In this document: piece by piece, positions 1 through 7,934 of the stretch | Numbering within the stretch: the first letter of the stretch is position 1 | Layout: each line of letters opens with the position of its first letter | Notes under the pieces: generated by a model | Databases searched by the model: none | What the model was told of the DNA's origin: nothing | What the model saw: only the letters and a program-made list of their open reading frames with translations | NCBI GenBank assembly: GCA_045580325.1 | Contig: JAZNNR010000017.1 | Coordinates: 25,439-89,438, forward strand | DNA: 64,000 nt | Origin: SIG672 sp045580325 | Lineage (GTDB): Bacteria; Bacillota; Clostridia; Oscillospirales; CAG-272 | Direction of reading: 5' to 3' | Position numbers and translations under genes: made by a program

Positions 1-515
1 TCGGTCATTCGCGCGCCTGCCTTCCCATATACAAAGGGGACACGCTTGACGTTGCTTTCACTATGGGAATAAACGAGTTCAGAGGTGTAACCGACGTACA
101 GATAATTTTGAAAGACCTTAAAAGACAGGCACTCGGATACGAGATCACTGAGGAAAGCAGACAGAAGTACCAAAGCGTTATGGCAGGCATCCCCTATCAC
201 CGCGCAGACAATGATATTCTTCCGTCAAGAGAGGATTTCGCACAGGTGTATCTCTATTTAAAACGCCGTCCCGGTCAGTACCGCGACGACTGCACGGGTA
301 TGCGCGAGATAATAAACGCATCGGGCGGAAAGATAAATTACTGTAAGCTGAGAATAATCCTCGACGTGCTTGAAGAAACAGGGCTTATAAACATAACATA
401 TCTGCCCGAATGCGACGAAAACTTCCACTATGGAGTAAACTTCGTTAAAAACAAGATAGATATAGAAAAATCCTCGCTTTACGTGAAAATACGCTCACTT
501 GCAGAAAAGCAGTAA
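1..515 (+). CDS. recJ: Single-stranded-DNA exonuclease RecJ, C-terminal part (5' end outside window)
   Basis: The reading frame is open from base 3 and runs in before the first ATG (base 63), so this is the tail of a longer gene. The visible product has the RecJ OB-fold signature: a 'GDTLDVAF' strand, then 'N-E-F-R-G-V-x-D-V-Q' and 'L-K-D', followed by the helical C-terminal extension seen in Firmicute RecJ. RecJ degrades single-stranded DNA 5'-3' in recombination and mismatch repair. The DHH catalytic motifs would lie upstream and are not seen. relA follows 54 nt downstream; in Bacillus the order is recJ-apt-relA, so apt is absent between them here. Confidence 0.85.
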   Translation, partial: GHSRACLPIYKGDTLDVAFTMGINEFRGVTDVQIILKDLKRQALGYEITEESRQKYQSVMAGIPYHRADNDILPSREDFAQVYLYLKRRPGQYRDDCTGMREIINASGGKINYCKLRIILDVLEETGLINITYLPECDENFHYGVNFVKNKIDIEKSSLYVKIRSLAEKQ

Positions 516-569
516 TATTTTCTCGAAAAGCATCATAAAGAATCCCCTTTCGAAAGGAAAATCTGTATT

Positions 570-2804
570 ATGGATAATAATTTCAATACAATGGAGCAGT
601 CGGGCGATAATTTCAGCAGTCTGAAAGCTCTTCTAAATGAAAATCCAACCAAATATGATATTCCAAAAATTGAAAAAGCATATATTTTTGCGGAAAAGCT
701 CCACTCGGGGCAGTACCGTGTAAGCGGCGAGCCTTTTATTATCCATCCCGTCGCTGTTGCCGAGATAGTTTATTCGCTCGGTCTTGATACCGACTCTATC
801 TGCGCAGCACTTCTGCACGACACGGTCGAGGACTGCTCCGTTTCTCTCGAAACTATCAGAAAAGAGTTCGGCCCGACTATCGAAATGCTCGTTGACGGTC
901 TTACAAAGCTCGTAAAGATCCCCTTTGATGACAAAGAAGAGGAGCATATGGAAAACCTCCGTAAAATGTTCCTTGCAATGTCAAAGGACATACGAGTAAT
1001 ATTCATTAAGCTCTGCGACCGTCTTCACAATATGCGTACCCTTGGTGTCAGACGCGACCAGAAGCGCCGTAACGTTGCTCACGAAACGATGCAGGTATAT
1101 GCACCGCTGGCGCACCGACTCGGTATGCAGAGGATAAAGCAGGAGCTTGAAAATCTTTCGCTTTCCTTCCTCGACCCCATCGGATACGCCGAGGTCAAGG
1201 CTGATATCGACGAAAAATACGGTCAGAACAGAGATTTTATCGTTCGTACTAAGGAAATGCTCTCCGAAAAGCTTGACCAGTATCATATTGAATATTCACT
1301 TGAAGGACGTGTAAAGAGTGTTTACAGTATCTATCGCAAAATGTTCAATCAGAACAAGAGTTTTGATGAGATATACGACTTTTACGCTGTACGAATAATC
1401 ACCGAAACCGAGCTTGACTGCTACACGGCACTCGGTCTTATTCACGATGCCTATAAGTCTGTTCCCGGCAGATTCAAGGACTACATTTCGACGCCAAAGC
1501 CGAATATGTATCAGTCGCTTCATACCACGGTTATCGGTCGCGACGGTATTCCCTTCGAGGTTCAGATAAGGACTCGTAAGATGCATCAGGTCGCTGAATA
1601 CGGTGTCGCAGCGCACTGGAAATACAAATCGGGCGACAAGCGAAGCTCCGAAGAAATCGATGCAAAGCTCGAGTGGATCTCAAAGCTTATCGACACAGAA
1701 AACAATATCAATGACCCCGACGAATTTTTACAGGCACTCAAGGTCGATATATTCCACGACGAAGTTTTCGTCTTTACCCCGAAGGGCGACGTTGTCGCTC
1801 TCCCGCAGGGCGCAACCCTTATCGACTTTGCCTACGCTATACACTCGGGTGTCGGAAACAGTATGATAGGCGCAAAGGTCAACGGTATCATCACACAGAT
1901 AGACAAGAGTCCCTCGAACGGTGATATTGTTGAAATTCTCACCTCGTCATCGTCGAAGGGTCCTAAGAGAAACTGGCTGAACACAGTAAAAACAGGCGAA
2001 GCACGAAACAAGATACGCCAGTGGTTCAAGAAGGAAAAGCGTCCCGAAAATATAGTGGTCGGTCGTACCGAGGTCGACCGCGAGCTCAAAAAGCTCGGTC
2101 GTCCGTATAACGCATCGCAGCGCGATGAGATACTTATGAGGATCGCCTCGCGTATGGGCATACAGACGGTTGACGATCTTCTCAACACCATCGGATACGG
2201 CGGACTTAACGTCAGCAAAATACTTACCAAGCTGAAAGATGAATTTGACAAGGTCGTAAAGCCCGTCGAAAGCACGGCTGCACCTGCGGTAGTCGTTCCC
2301 GAGATCAAGGCAACTCCCGTTAAGCGTAAAGCGAGCAACAGCGGAGTTATCGTTGACGGTCTTGAGGGATGTGAGGTCAAATTTGCAAAGTGTTGCAATC
2401 CTCTGCCAGGCGACAAGATCATCGGATTTATCACGCGCGGATCGGGCGTTTCGGTACACAAGCGCGACTGTCCGAACGTCATATCAGGATTTAAAAGGCC
2501 CGATAAGATCGACCGCTTCATCAGCGTTTTCTGGGAAGAAGCTCCCGAGGAAAAGAAGGCGGGCGGCCTTTACGAGTCCTTTATTCAGGTTTTTGCCGAA
2601 AACGACATTCAGCTTCTTGCGAACATCACCTCTGTTATCGCAGAAATGCGCGTAATGCTCTATCAGATCAACACACACAGCCGTGATAACGATATTACGG
2701 TAAATCTCGTTGTCGGCTGCAAGAATATCGACCACTTCCAGTCGATTATGGCTCGGCTTCGCACTATCGAGCACGTGTTTGACGTGCGTCGCGGATATAT
2801 GTAA
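570..2804 (+). CDS. relA: Bifunctional (p)ppGpp synthetase/hydrolase, RelA/SpoT family
   Basis: 744 residues, the full length of long RSH enzymes. Domains in order: HD hydrolase with 'HDTVEDC' (about residues 82-88) and 'KLCDRLHNMRTL'; nucleotidyltransferase with 'DFYAVRII' and 'RFKDYI..PKPN.YQSLHT', ending in 'EVQIRT'; TGS domain beginning 'VFTPKGDV' (about residue 405); zinc-finger region with 'FAKCCNPLPGD'; C-terminal ACT domain. The intact HD and synthetase motifs imply that it both makes and degrades (p)ppGpp in the cytoplasm under amino-acid starvation, on the ribosome. AAAGGA about 11 nt upstream supports the ATG. It probably sits in an operon with recJ. The stop codon abuts a family of intergenic hairpin repeats. 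Confidence 0.95.
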   Translation: MDNNFNTMEQSGDNFSSLKALLNENPTKYDIPKIEKAYIFAEKLHSGQYRVSGEPFIIHPVAVAEIVYSLGLDTDSICAALLHDTVEDCSVSLETIRKEFGPTIEMLVDGLTKLVKIPFDDKEEEHMENLRKMFLAMSKDIRVIFIKLCDRLHNMRTLGVRRDQKRRNVAHETMQVYAPLAHRLGMQRIKQELENLSLSFLDPIGYAEVKADIDEKYGQNRDFIVRTKEMLSEKLDQYHIEYSLEGRVKSVYSIYRKMFNQNKSFDEIYDFYAVRIITETELDCYTALGLIHDAYKSVPGRFKDYISTPKPNMYQSLHTTVIGRDGIPFEVQIRTRKMHQVAEYGVAAHWKYKSGDKRSSEEIDAKLEWISKLIDTENNINDPDEFLQALKVDIFHDEVFVFTPKGDVVALPQGATLIDFAYAIHSGVGNSMIGAKVNGIITQIDKSPSNGDIVEILTSSSSKGPKRNWLNTVKTGEARNKIRQWFKKEKRPENIVVGRTEVDRELKKLGRPYNASQRDEILMRIASRMGIQTVDDLLNTIGYGGLNVSKILTKLKDEFDKVVKPVESTAAPAVVVPEIKATPVKRKASNSGVIVDGLEGCEVKFAKCCNPLPGDKIIGFITRGSGVSVHKRDCPNVISGFKRPDKIDRFISVFWEEAPEEKKAGGLYESFIQVFAENDIQLLANITSVIAEMRVMLYQINTHSRDNDITVNLVVGCKNIDHFQSIMARLRTIEHVFDVRRGYM

Positions 2805-3062
2805 AAATCGACGCTGAAGGCGTCGATTAACAGTTTTATGTTTTAGCCAAGTGGCTAAAACATAAAACTTCGTCCTTCGATTGAAGATAAATCGATGGCG
2901 GTGCCGTCGATTAACATTTTACGATTTCGCAAAGCGAAATCGTAAACTTCGACCTTCGAATGAAGTTAAATCGACGCTGAAGGCGTCGATTAGCAGTTTC
3001 GCTATCGGACAGCCGTCCGCTTTTTCGCTAACGCGAAAACCGCAAACTGCACCCTTCGATTG
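2805..3062. repeat. Three consecutive two-hairpin repeat units with variable inner stems
   Basis: Three units begin near 2805, 2888 and 2967. Each has a first hairpin (TCGACGCTGAAGGCGTCGA at 2808-2826; TCGATGGCGGTGCCGTCGA at 2892-2910; the first sequence again at 2971-2989), a second longer palindrome that differs completely in sequence between units but always pairs with itself, and a closing 'CCTTCGATTG/AATGAAG' box. The third unit resembles, on the opposite strand, the repeat at 55812-55899. No gene is supported here. Confidence 0.85.
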
Positions 3063-3080
3063 GAAATACAGATTTATTTT

Positions 3081-3162
3081 GTAGGGACTGGCGTCCTCGA
3101 CAGTCCGTTATCTCCCACACACAAAAATTTACCCGTAGGGGTCGGCGCCTTCGACGACCCGC
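3081..3162. repeat. Two GTAGGG hairpins with similar loops and covarying stems
   Basis: GGACTG/CAGTCC (3085-3090/3101-3106) and GGGTCG/CGACCC (3139-3144/3155-3160) each close a 10-nt loop of the form GCGYCYTCGA. Both are preceded by GTAGG. The stems differ but remain paired, as expected for a structure-conserved dispersed repeat. Confidence 0.75.
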
Positions 3163-3188
3163 ACACGACAACCAAAACACAACGAAAA

Positions 3189-3215
3189 AACGGAGAAGCT
3201 CAGAGCTTCTCCGTT
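3189..3215. terminator. Bidirectional intrinsic terminator downstream of hsp20
   Basis: AACGGAGAAGCTC and its complement form a perfect 13-bp stem separated by one base, followed by T5 on the plus strand and preceded by A6, so it can end transcription of hsp20 on the minus strand. Confidence 0.85.
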
Positions 3216-3232
3216 TTTATTATATTTTTCAG

Positions 3233-3664
3233 TTATCTCACTTCAAGTCTTCTTGATTTAGGTGCTTCGGGGAGCTTTTTGGGCAGAGTGAGCACCAAAA
3301 CTCCGTTTTTGAACTCGGCATCGATGTTTTCTGCGTCAATATCCGAAATGTTGAAGCTTCTCTCAAACGAGCCGTAAGCCCTTTCTCTGCGGAGATACTT
3401 TCCTCCGTCTTCGTCCGAGCTTTCGTATTTACGCTCTGCCTTTACCGTGAGAATTCCGTCGCCGATATTTATATCAATATCTTCCTTGTTTATACCGGGC
3501 AGGTCAGACTCTACGATATACGCATCGCCGCTGTCGCGAATGTCCGTTTTGAAGACAGCCGGCTGTGTACTGTCGCCGAAGAACGCCTTTTCAAGTCTTT
3601 CCATCTCGTAAAAAGGATTATATGCGTTTATATTTCTCGAATAAAAGGGTGTGAGTTTGATCAT
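3233..3664 (-). CDS. Hsp20/alpha-crystallin family small heat shock protein
   Basis: 143 residues, normal for bacterial sHSPs. An aromatic N-terminal segment containing 'NPFYEMERLEKAFFGD' precedes an alpha-crystallin domain: 'DAYIVESDLPGINKEDIDI', then 'GILTVKAERK' and the diagnostic 'FKNGVLVLTLPK' near residues 118-129. These are ATP-independent cytoplasmic holdases that keep denatured proteins refoldable. ATG is preceded by GGAGGA. A perfect CIRCE operator lies about 190 nt upstream, so HrcA repression with heat induction is the likely control. The gene is monocistronic, bounded by a terminator at 3189-3215. Confidence 0.93.
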   Translation of the reverse strand: MIKLTPFYSRNINAYNPFYEMERLEKAFFGDSTQPAVFKTDIRDSGDAYIVESDLPGINKEDIDINIGDGILTVKAERKYESSDEDGGKYLRRERAYGSFERSFNISDIDAENIDAEFKNGVLVLTLPKKLPEAPKSRRLEVR

Positions 3665-3850
3665 AGTTAATTTCCTCCGTTAAAATTCAGTATTTTTATT
3701 TTGTCCCGACCTTTTTATTATATACAGAAGATATACCGCTCACCGACACCGTGGATCCTTTTGGTATCAGCTTCGTTTTCCTCTGTGGACATCTTTATTT
3801 TAACTCGAATTTGTTAACTATTAAAGTCTATTCTGTTGCTAAAATGTAAA

Positions 3851-3883
3851 TAGTTAGCACTCTTATGTATTGAGTGCTAACTA
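3851..3883 (-). promoter_or_regulatory. CIRCE operator (HrcA binding site) upstream of hsp20
   Basis: TTAGCACTC (3854-3862), 9-nt spacer, GAGTGCTAA (3872-3880): an exact match to the CIRCE consensus, with the symmetry extending by TAG/CTA on each side. In Firmicutes CIRCE is bound by HrcA and normally controls groESL and dnaK operons. The only nearby minus-strand gene downstream is hsp20. I could not assign a clear -35/-10 pair around it. The rest of 3665-3972 holds nothing else recognisable. Confidence 0.93.
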
Positions 3884-3972
3884 TTTTTTGTTTCGTTATT
3901 TATTTTCACTTACAATCCTTTGTTTTATAGGCGATTTTTAATCACATTATCACTTGCTGTGCAAGAGTGATA

Positions 3973-4356
3973 TTAAATATCCTCTTCTTCGAAAATTTCT
4001 TCTTCCTCTTCGGAAATCTCCTCGCTGTCATCTTCAATAGGATTTCCGTCCGAGTCAAGACCGCGGCGGGTAAGATGTATCTCGTATGCAATAGATTCGA
4101 TAAGATCTTTGTCGGTTACAAAATCAATAGAATGCTCCCCGTCGTTATCCTCAAGAAGAATAACTGCGGCAAAATCGGTGGTGCGCTCGCCGTTTTCGTC
4201 TATCTCGTGCAAATATGCATAGTTTTTTCCTTCATATTCCACCGTAGCCACCTGACTAAACATAAGCTTTTCGCCTCTGTGGTTTTCAAAAATGACAGGC
4301 TCCCAGTCTTCACTGTCAGAAAGTCTTTCGTATATTTCATCAATATTTACTATCAT
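3973..4356 (-). CDS. DUF1292 family acidic protein
   Basis: 127 residues from the ATG at 4356, chosen because AAGGAAGG lies just upstream; an ATG 24 codons earlier would start inside the promoter. The protein has a compact beta-rich N-terminal part ('YAYLHEIDENGE', 'DFAAVILLEDND') and a C-terminal tail that is almost entirely Glu/Asp. This matches the uncharacterised DUF1292 family common in Clostridia, often linked to alaS/ruvX-region genes; here it stands alone. Function unknown. It is transcribed from the promoter at 4400-4428. Confidence 0.75.
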   Translation of the reverse strand: MIVNIDEIYERLSDSEDWEPVIFENHRGEKLMFSQVATVEYEGKNYAYLHEIDENGERTTDFAAVILLEDNDGEHSIDFVTDKDLIESIAYEIHLTRRGLDSDGNPIEDDSEEISEEEEEIFEEEDI

Positions 4357-4399
4357 ATTTTTCTTTCCTTCCTTTTTATTTATTATAGTGTTATTGTTA

Positions 4400-4428
4400 A
4401 TTATAGCACTAAAATAATGTATTTGCAA
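4400..4428 (-). promoter_or_regulatory. Sigma-A promoter for the DUF1292 gene
   Basis: Minus strand: -35 TTGCAA (4428-4423), 17-bp spacer, -10 TATAAT (4405-4400), about 45 nt before the ATG. Confidence 0.7.
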
Positions 4429-4511
4429 GATTTAAACTTAGTAAAATGCGTTTTTTACAAAATTTTTTAAAGAAATCGGTGAAAAATCGGCAAAAAATTT
4501 TGTGTTATCGG

Positions 4512-4540
4512 TTGTAATTGAGAAAATAATGTGATAAAAT
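4512..4540 (+). promoter_or_regulatory. Sigma-A promoter for the SDR gene
   Basis: -35 TTGTAA (4512-4517), 17-bp spacer, -10 TAAAAT (4535-4540), upstream of the GGGGGAG ribosome binding site at 4561. Confidence 0.6.
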
Positions 4541-4576
4541 ATCTTTTATAGTAAGATAGTGGGGGAGAGTTTGTTT

Positions 4577-5314
4577 ATGCCCGAAAAGAAGGTTCTTATA
4601 ACAGGAGCTTCGCGCGGAATAGGCGCGGCTTGCGCAAAAAAATTCGCATTACACGGATTTTCCGAGGTTATAAATTACCGCTCGTCTGACGAGAGTGCCA
4701 AGTGCGTAAAAAACGAGTGCATTTCGCTTGGCTCTCCAAAGGTAGTTACGTTCAAAGCTGACGTTTCGAAATCGGGCGACGTTGACAGCTTATATTCGGA
4801 AGCCACAAATCAACTCGGATTTATCGACACGCTTATTCTTAACGCGGGCGTCGCGTCCTACGGACTTTTTCAGAACGTAAGCGAGGAAGAATTCGACCGC
4901 GTAATGAACACAAACGTCAAGGGCGTATTCCTCACCGCTAAAAAATTCATACCGCAGATGATCTCAAATCGCCGCGGAAATATTATTATTATTTCTTCGG
5001 TCTGGGGACAGGTCGGCGGCTCCTGCGAGGTGGTTTACTCTGCCTCGAAGGCGGCTCTCATCGGAATGACAAAGGCTCTCGCCAAAGAGCTTGGACCGTC
5101 GGGAATAAGAGTGAACTGCGTTGCTCCGGGAGTAGTTGAAACCGATATGGTGGCTTCTCTTGGCAGCGAAACGCTTGCATCTCTCGCCGAGGATACTCCG
5201 CTTTGCCGCAACGCTTCTCCCGAGGAGATCGCAAACGCCGTCTATTTTCTCGCGTCCCCCGAGGCTTCCTTCATTACAGGACAAGTCCTCGCCGTAAACG
5301 GCGGTACTTGTTGA
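4577..5314 (+). CDS. Short-chain dehydrogenase/reductase, FabG-like
   Basis: 245 residues from ATG 4577, which has GGGGGAG ten bases upstream; a GTG at 4559 lies before that site and is less likely. Classical SDR features: 'GASRGIG' NAD(P)-binding loop near residue 8, 'NAG' near 89, catalytic Ser in 'IIISSVWG', 'YSASKAA' with the catalytic Tyr and Lys, and 'GPSGIRVNCVAPG'. The C-terminus 'ITGQVLAVNGG' is typical of 3-oxoacyl-ACP reductases. FabG-type reduction of 3-ketoacyl groups is possible, but the gene is not in a fatty-acid cluster, so the substrate is open. Confidence 0.85.
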   Translation: MPEKKVLITGASRGIGAACAKKFALHGFSEVINYRSSDESAKCVKNECISLGSPKVVTFKADVSKSGDVDSLYSEATNQLGFIDTLILNAGVASYGLFQNVSEEEFDRVMNTNVKGVFLTAKKFIPQMISNRRGNIIIISSVWGQVGGSCEVVYSASKAALIGMTKALAKELGPSGIRVNCVAPGVVETDMVASLGSETLASLAEDTPLCRNASPEEIANAVYFLASPEASFITGQVLAVNGGTC

Positions 5315-5315
5315 G

Positions 5316-5470
5316 GAACACCTTAGGGCTTTGCCCTAAGAACCCACCAAGAAACTTTTTGAAAAAAGTTTCTTGTAACTTCAAAAACTTTACTAAAAAG
5401 AGCTTTTACACATTTCAGCAAAGTTTTTAGGGAGGTTTGGAACACCTTTTTTCAAAAAGGGATTCCAAGA
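5316..5470. repeat. Modular hairpin repeat (TTAGGGC / AAACTTTTT type)
   Basis: Contains CTTAGGGC-ttt-GCCCTAAG, AAGAAACTTTTT-gaa-AAAAGTTTCTT, and a third imperfect pairing of the 'GGAACACC' and 'GGGATTCC' segments. The same modules recur after gatD (25497), mnmM (36963), near hemZ and tex (55590, 58160) and after dtd (63089). The GGAGG inside it lies directly against a TTG at 5437 and is part of the repeat, not a convincing ribosome binding site. Confidence 0.75.
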
Positions 5471-5475
5471 AAACT

Positions 5476-6339
5476 ATGAAAATCATTGATTTTGGTAACT
5501 ACATAAAAATCGAAGACGAGAGCTTCTTCGACATATTCCAGACCTTCGACTGCGGTCAGACCTTCCGCTTCGAAAGTGCAGACGAAAGAACGGTCGAGGG
5601 CGTAGCTCTCGGCAGACTGCTCCGGCTCACGCAGACAGAGGACGGCAGTATCGAAATAAACTGCACGCTCGAGGAATTTGAAGGTGTTTGGAAGCACTAT
5701 CTCGCGCTCGACCGCGACTACGGTAAGATAAACCGATATTTTTCCGAGGGCAACGACGAGGTGCTGAAAAAGGCTTCTCTCTACGGCAAGGGCATACATA
5801 TTTTGCGTCAAGACCCTTGGGAAGCGCTTTGCTCTTTTATAATATCGCAAAACAACAACATTCCAAGAATAAAAAAGATAATAAACGCTCTGTCCGAAAA
5901 GTTCGGAGAGCCTTTTGAGTGTGATGGAAAGACCTACTACTCTTTCCCAACAGCAGAGGCTCTCGCAAACGCAGGCGAAGCCGAAATTTTCGCCCTGAAA
6001 ACAGGATTTCGAGCAAAATATATATGCGATGCCGCAGAAAAAGTGGCATCGGGAGAGATAGATCTCAAAAACATTTTAAAACTTCCCACCCTCAAGGCTC
6101 AAACAGAGCTTCTTCGCATAAAGGGTGTCGGTCCGAAGGTCGCCTCGTGTGCGCTGCTTTTCGGATTTGACAAAACTGACGCATTCCCCATAGACGTTTG
6201 GGTAAAGCGAGTTTTCTCAAAATATTATCCCAACGGATTTGATATCTGCTCCTTCGGAGAAAACGCAGGCATCGCGCAGCAGTATCTTTTCTACTACGAA
6301 CGCTGGCAAAATACAAATCTCGGCAAAGGAAAACAGTAA
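5476..6339 (+). CDS. 8-oxoguanine DNA glycosylase/AP lyase, OGG1 type
   Basis: 287 residues from ATG 5476. The N-terminal OGG_N-like domain contains 'TFDCGQTFRF'; the HhH-GPD domain contains 'DPWEALCSFIISQNNN', the hairpin 'IKGVGPKVASC' with the Schiff-base Lys, and 'PIDVWVKRVF' with the catalytic Asp. This is the bacterial OGG1 layout, excising 8-oxoG from duplex DNA and nicking the abasic site. No strong Shine-Dalgarno is seen at the chosen ATG; a TTG at 5437 would add 13 unconserved residues encoded by repeat DNA. Its stop codon overlaps the cimA start by one base, so the two are translationally coupled. Confidence 0.9.
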   Translation: MKIIDFGNYIKIEDESFFDIFQTFDCGQTFRFESADERTVEGVALGRLLRLTQTEDGSIEINCTLEEFEGVWKHYLALDRDYGKINRYFSEGNDEVLKKASLYGKGIHILRQDPWEALCSFIISQNNNIPRIKKIINALSEKFGEPFECDGKTYYSFPTAEALANAGEAEIFALKTGFRAKYICDAAEKVASGEIDLKNILKLPTLKAQTELLRIKGVGPKVASCALLFGFDKTDAFPIDVWVKRVFSKYYPNGFDICSFGENAGIAQQYLFYYERWQNTNLGKGKQ

Positions 6340-7934
6340 TGGATCATAACAGTCAAAAAGAGTATACGCGCATAGTCGAGATATACGACTCTACCCTGCG
6401 CGACGGCGCACAAAGCGAAGGAATTTCCTTCTCGGTAAGCGACAAAAAGAAAATAATCTCCCTGCTCGACGAGTTCGGCGTAAAATACATAGAAGCGGGA
6501 AATCCCTTCTCAAACCCCAAGGACCTCCGTCTTTTTGAGGAAATGAAGGGAGTAAAGCTGAAAAACGCTCGTCTTTGTGCCTTCGGCAGCACGGCAAAAA
6601 GCGCCTGTCCCGAAAAGGACGCAGGTATCGCCGCTCTCCTTTCAGCAGGCACGGACACTCTTGCCATAGTCGCAAAGTGCCGTGAGAAGCATCTTGCCGA
6701 AATTCTCGCCATATCACCCGCTGATAATCTTATTTTTATAGAAAAAAGCGTATCCTACCTCAAGAGCTGCGGCAAAGAGGTCATTCTCGATGCAGAGCAT
6801 TTCTTCGACGGATATATTGAAAATCCCAAATATTCGCTTGAAGCTCTGCGCGCTGCTCTTCGCGGCGGAGCAGATACTCTGACTCTCTGCGACACAAACG
6901 GCGGAACACTTCCGCACGACATCGAGCGCATCGTTTCCGAGGTAGCAAAGGCTCTGCCCGAGGCAAAGCTCTCTATACACTGCCACGACGACTGCGGCTG
7001 TGCGGTCGCAAATTCGATTGCGGCGGTACGTGCAGGCGCTATGCAGGTGCAGGGTACCTTCATCGGCTATGGAGAAAGATGCGGAAACGCTGACCTTTCG
7101 ACCGTTATGCCCGGTCTTATGCTCAAATGCGGCGTGAACTGCGACGTTAATTTGAAAAATCTTCGCCTCACAGCAAAGCAGATCGCAGAAATATCAAACA
7201 TCCGTCTGCGCCACAATCACCCATACATCGGCAAATGCGCCTTTGCTCACAAGGGCGGTATGCATATAGATGCGGTACAGAAATGTCCGTCATCATTTGA
7301 ACACGTTACGCCCGAAACGGTCGGAAACGAACGCAAATATCTCGTAAGCGAGGTGTCGGGCAGAAGTACGATACTCTCACAGCTTGAGAGATTTATCCCC
7401 GGACTTTCAAAGACCTCTCCCGAGGTCGAGCGTATCACCGCAAAGCTCAAGGAGCGCGAATTTGACGGCTATCAGTACGAGAGCGCAAACGCAAGCTTCG
7501 AGCTTCTCGTCAAAAAAGAGCTCGGTCTTTGGAAAGCACCCTTCAAGGTAATAATGTATAAGTCAAACGATGACTTCCCTGCTCCCGACGGCGAACAGCA
7601 GGCAAGCGCTATGATAAAGATCGAGGTTGAGGGAAAAACCGAGCTGTCCTGTGCGGACGGAAACGGTCCTGTCAACGCACTTGACGGAGCGCTTCGTAAG
7701 GCACTGCTCGCCTTTTATCCGCAGGTTGACAGTATGCGCCTGAACGACTATAAGGTTAGAGTCGTTGACCTCGGCAAGAACACCGACTCCAAGGTACGAG
7801 TTCTTATCGATTCGTCTGACAAAAACACGTCTTTTTCAACCATTGGCGTTTCGTGCGACATAATCGAAGCCAGCTTTATTGCCCTTGTCGACTCGTACGA
7901 ATATTTCCTTGCAAAAGAAACGCCACTCGCTTAA
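6339..7934 (+). CDS. cimA: (R)-citramalate synthase
   Basis: 531 residues. N-terminal HMGL-like TIM barrel with 'DSTLRDGAQSEGISFS' (about residues 17-32), 'CDTNGG', and the metal-ligand 'IHCHDDCGCAVANS'; 'IGYGERCGNADL' and 'HKGGMHIDAV' follow, then the C-terminal LeuA allosteric dimerisation domain. The spacing and 'HDDCG' motif fit the CimA clade that condenses pyruvate and acetyl-CoA to citramalate, giving 2-oxobutyrate for isoleucine without threonine. The alternative is 2-isopropylmalate or homocitrate synthase. Start overlaps the upstream stop (TAATG). The 3' end overlaps the convergent yunB stop by 4 nt. Confidence 0.88.
   Translation: MDHNSQKEYTRIVEIYDSTLRDGAQSEGISFSVSDKKKIISLLDEFGVKYIEAGNPFSNPKDLRLFEEMKGVKLKNARLCAFGSTAKSACPEKDAGIAALLSAGTDTLAIVAKCREKHLAEILAISPADNLIFIEKSVSYLKSCGKEVILDAEHFFDGYIENPKYSLEALRAALRGGADTLTLCDTNGGTLPHDIERIVSEVAKALPEAKLSIHCHDDCGCAVANSIAAVRAGAMQVQGTFIGYGERCGNADLSTVMPGLMLKCGVNCDVNLKNLRLTAKQIAEISNIRLRHNHPYIGKCAFAHKGGMHIDAVQKCPSSFEHVTPETVGNERKYLVSEVSGRSTILSQLERFIPGLSKTSPEVERITAKLKEREFDGYQYESANASFELLVKKELGLWKAPFKVIMYKSNDDFPAPDGEQQASAMIKIEVEGKTELSCADGNGPVNALDGALRKALLAFYPQVDSMRLNDYKVRVVDLGKNTDSKVRVLIDSSDKNTSFSTIGVSCDIIEASFIALVDSYEYFLAKETPLA

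Noticed and set aside
5437..5475. TTG at 5437 as the start of the glycosylase
   Set aside because: GGAGG directly abuts it and belongs to a dispersed repeat; the added residues are not conserved glycosylase sequence.
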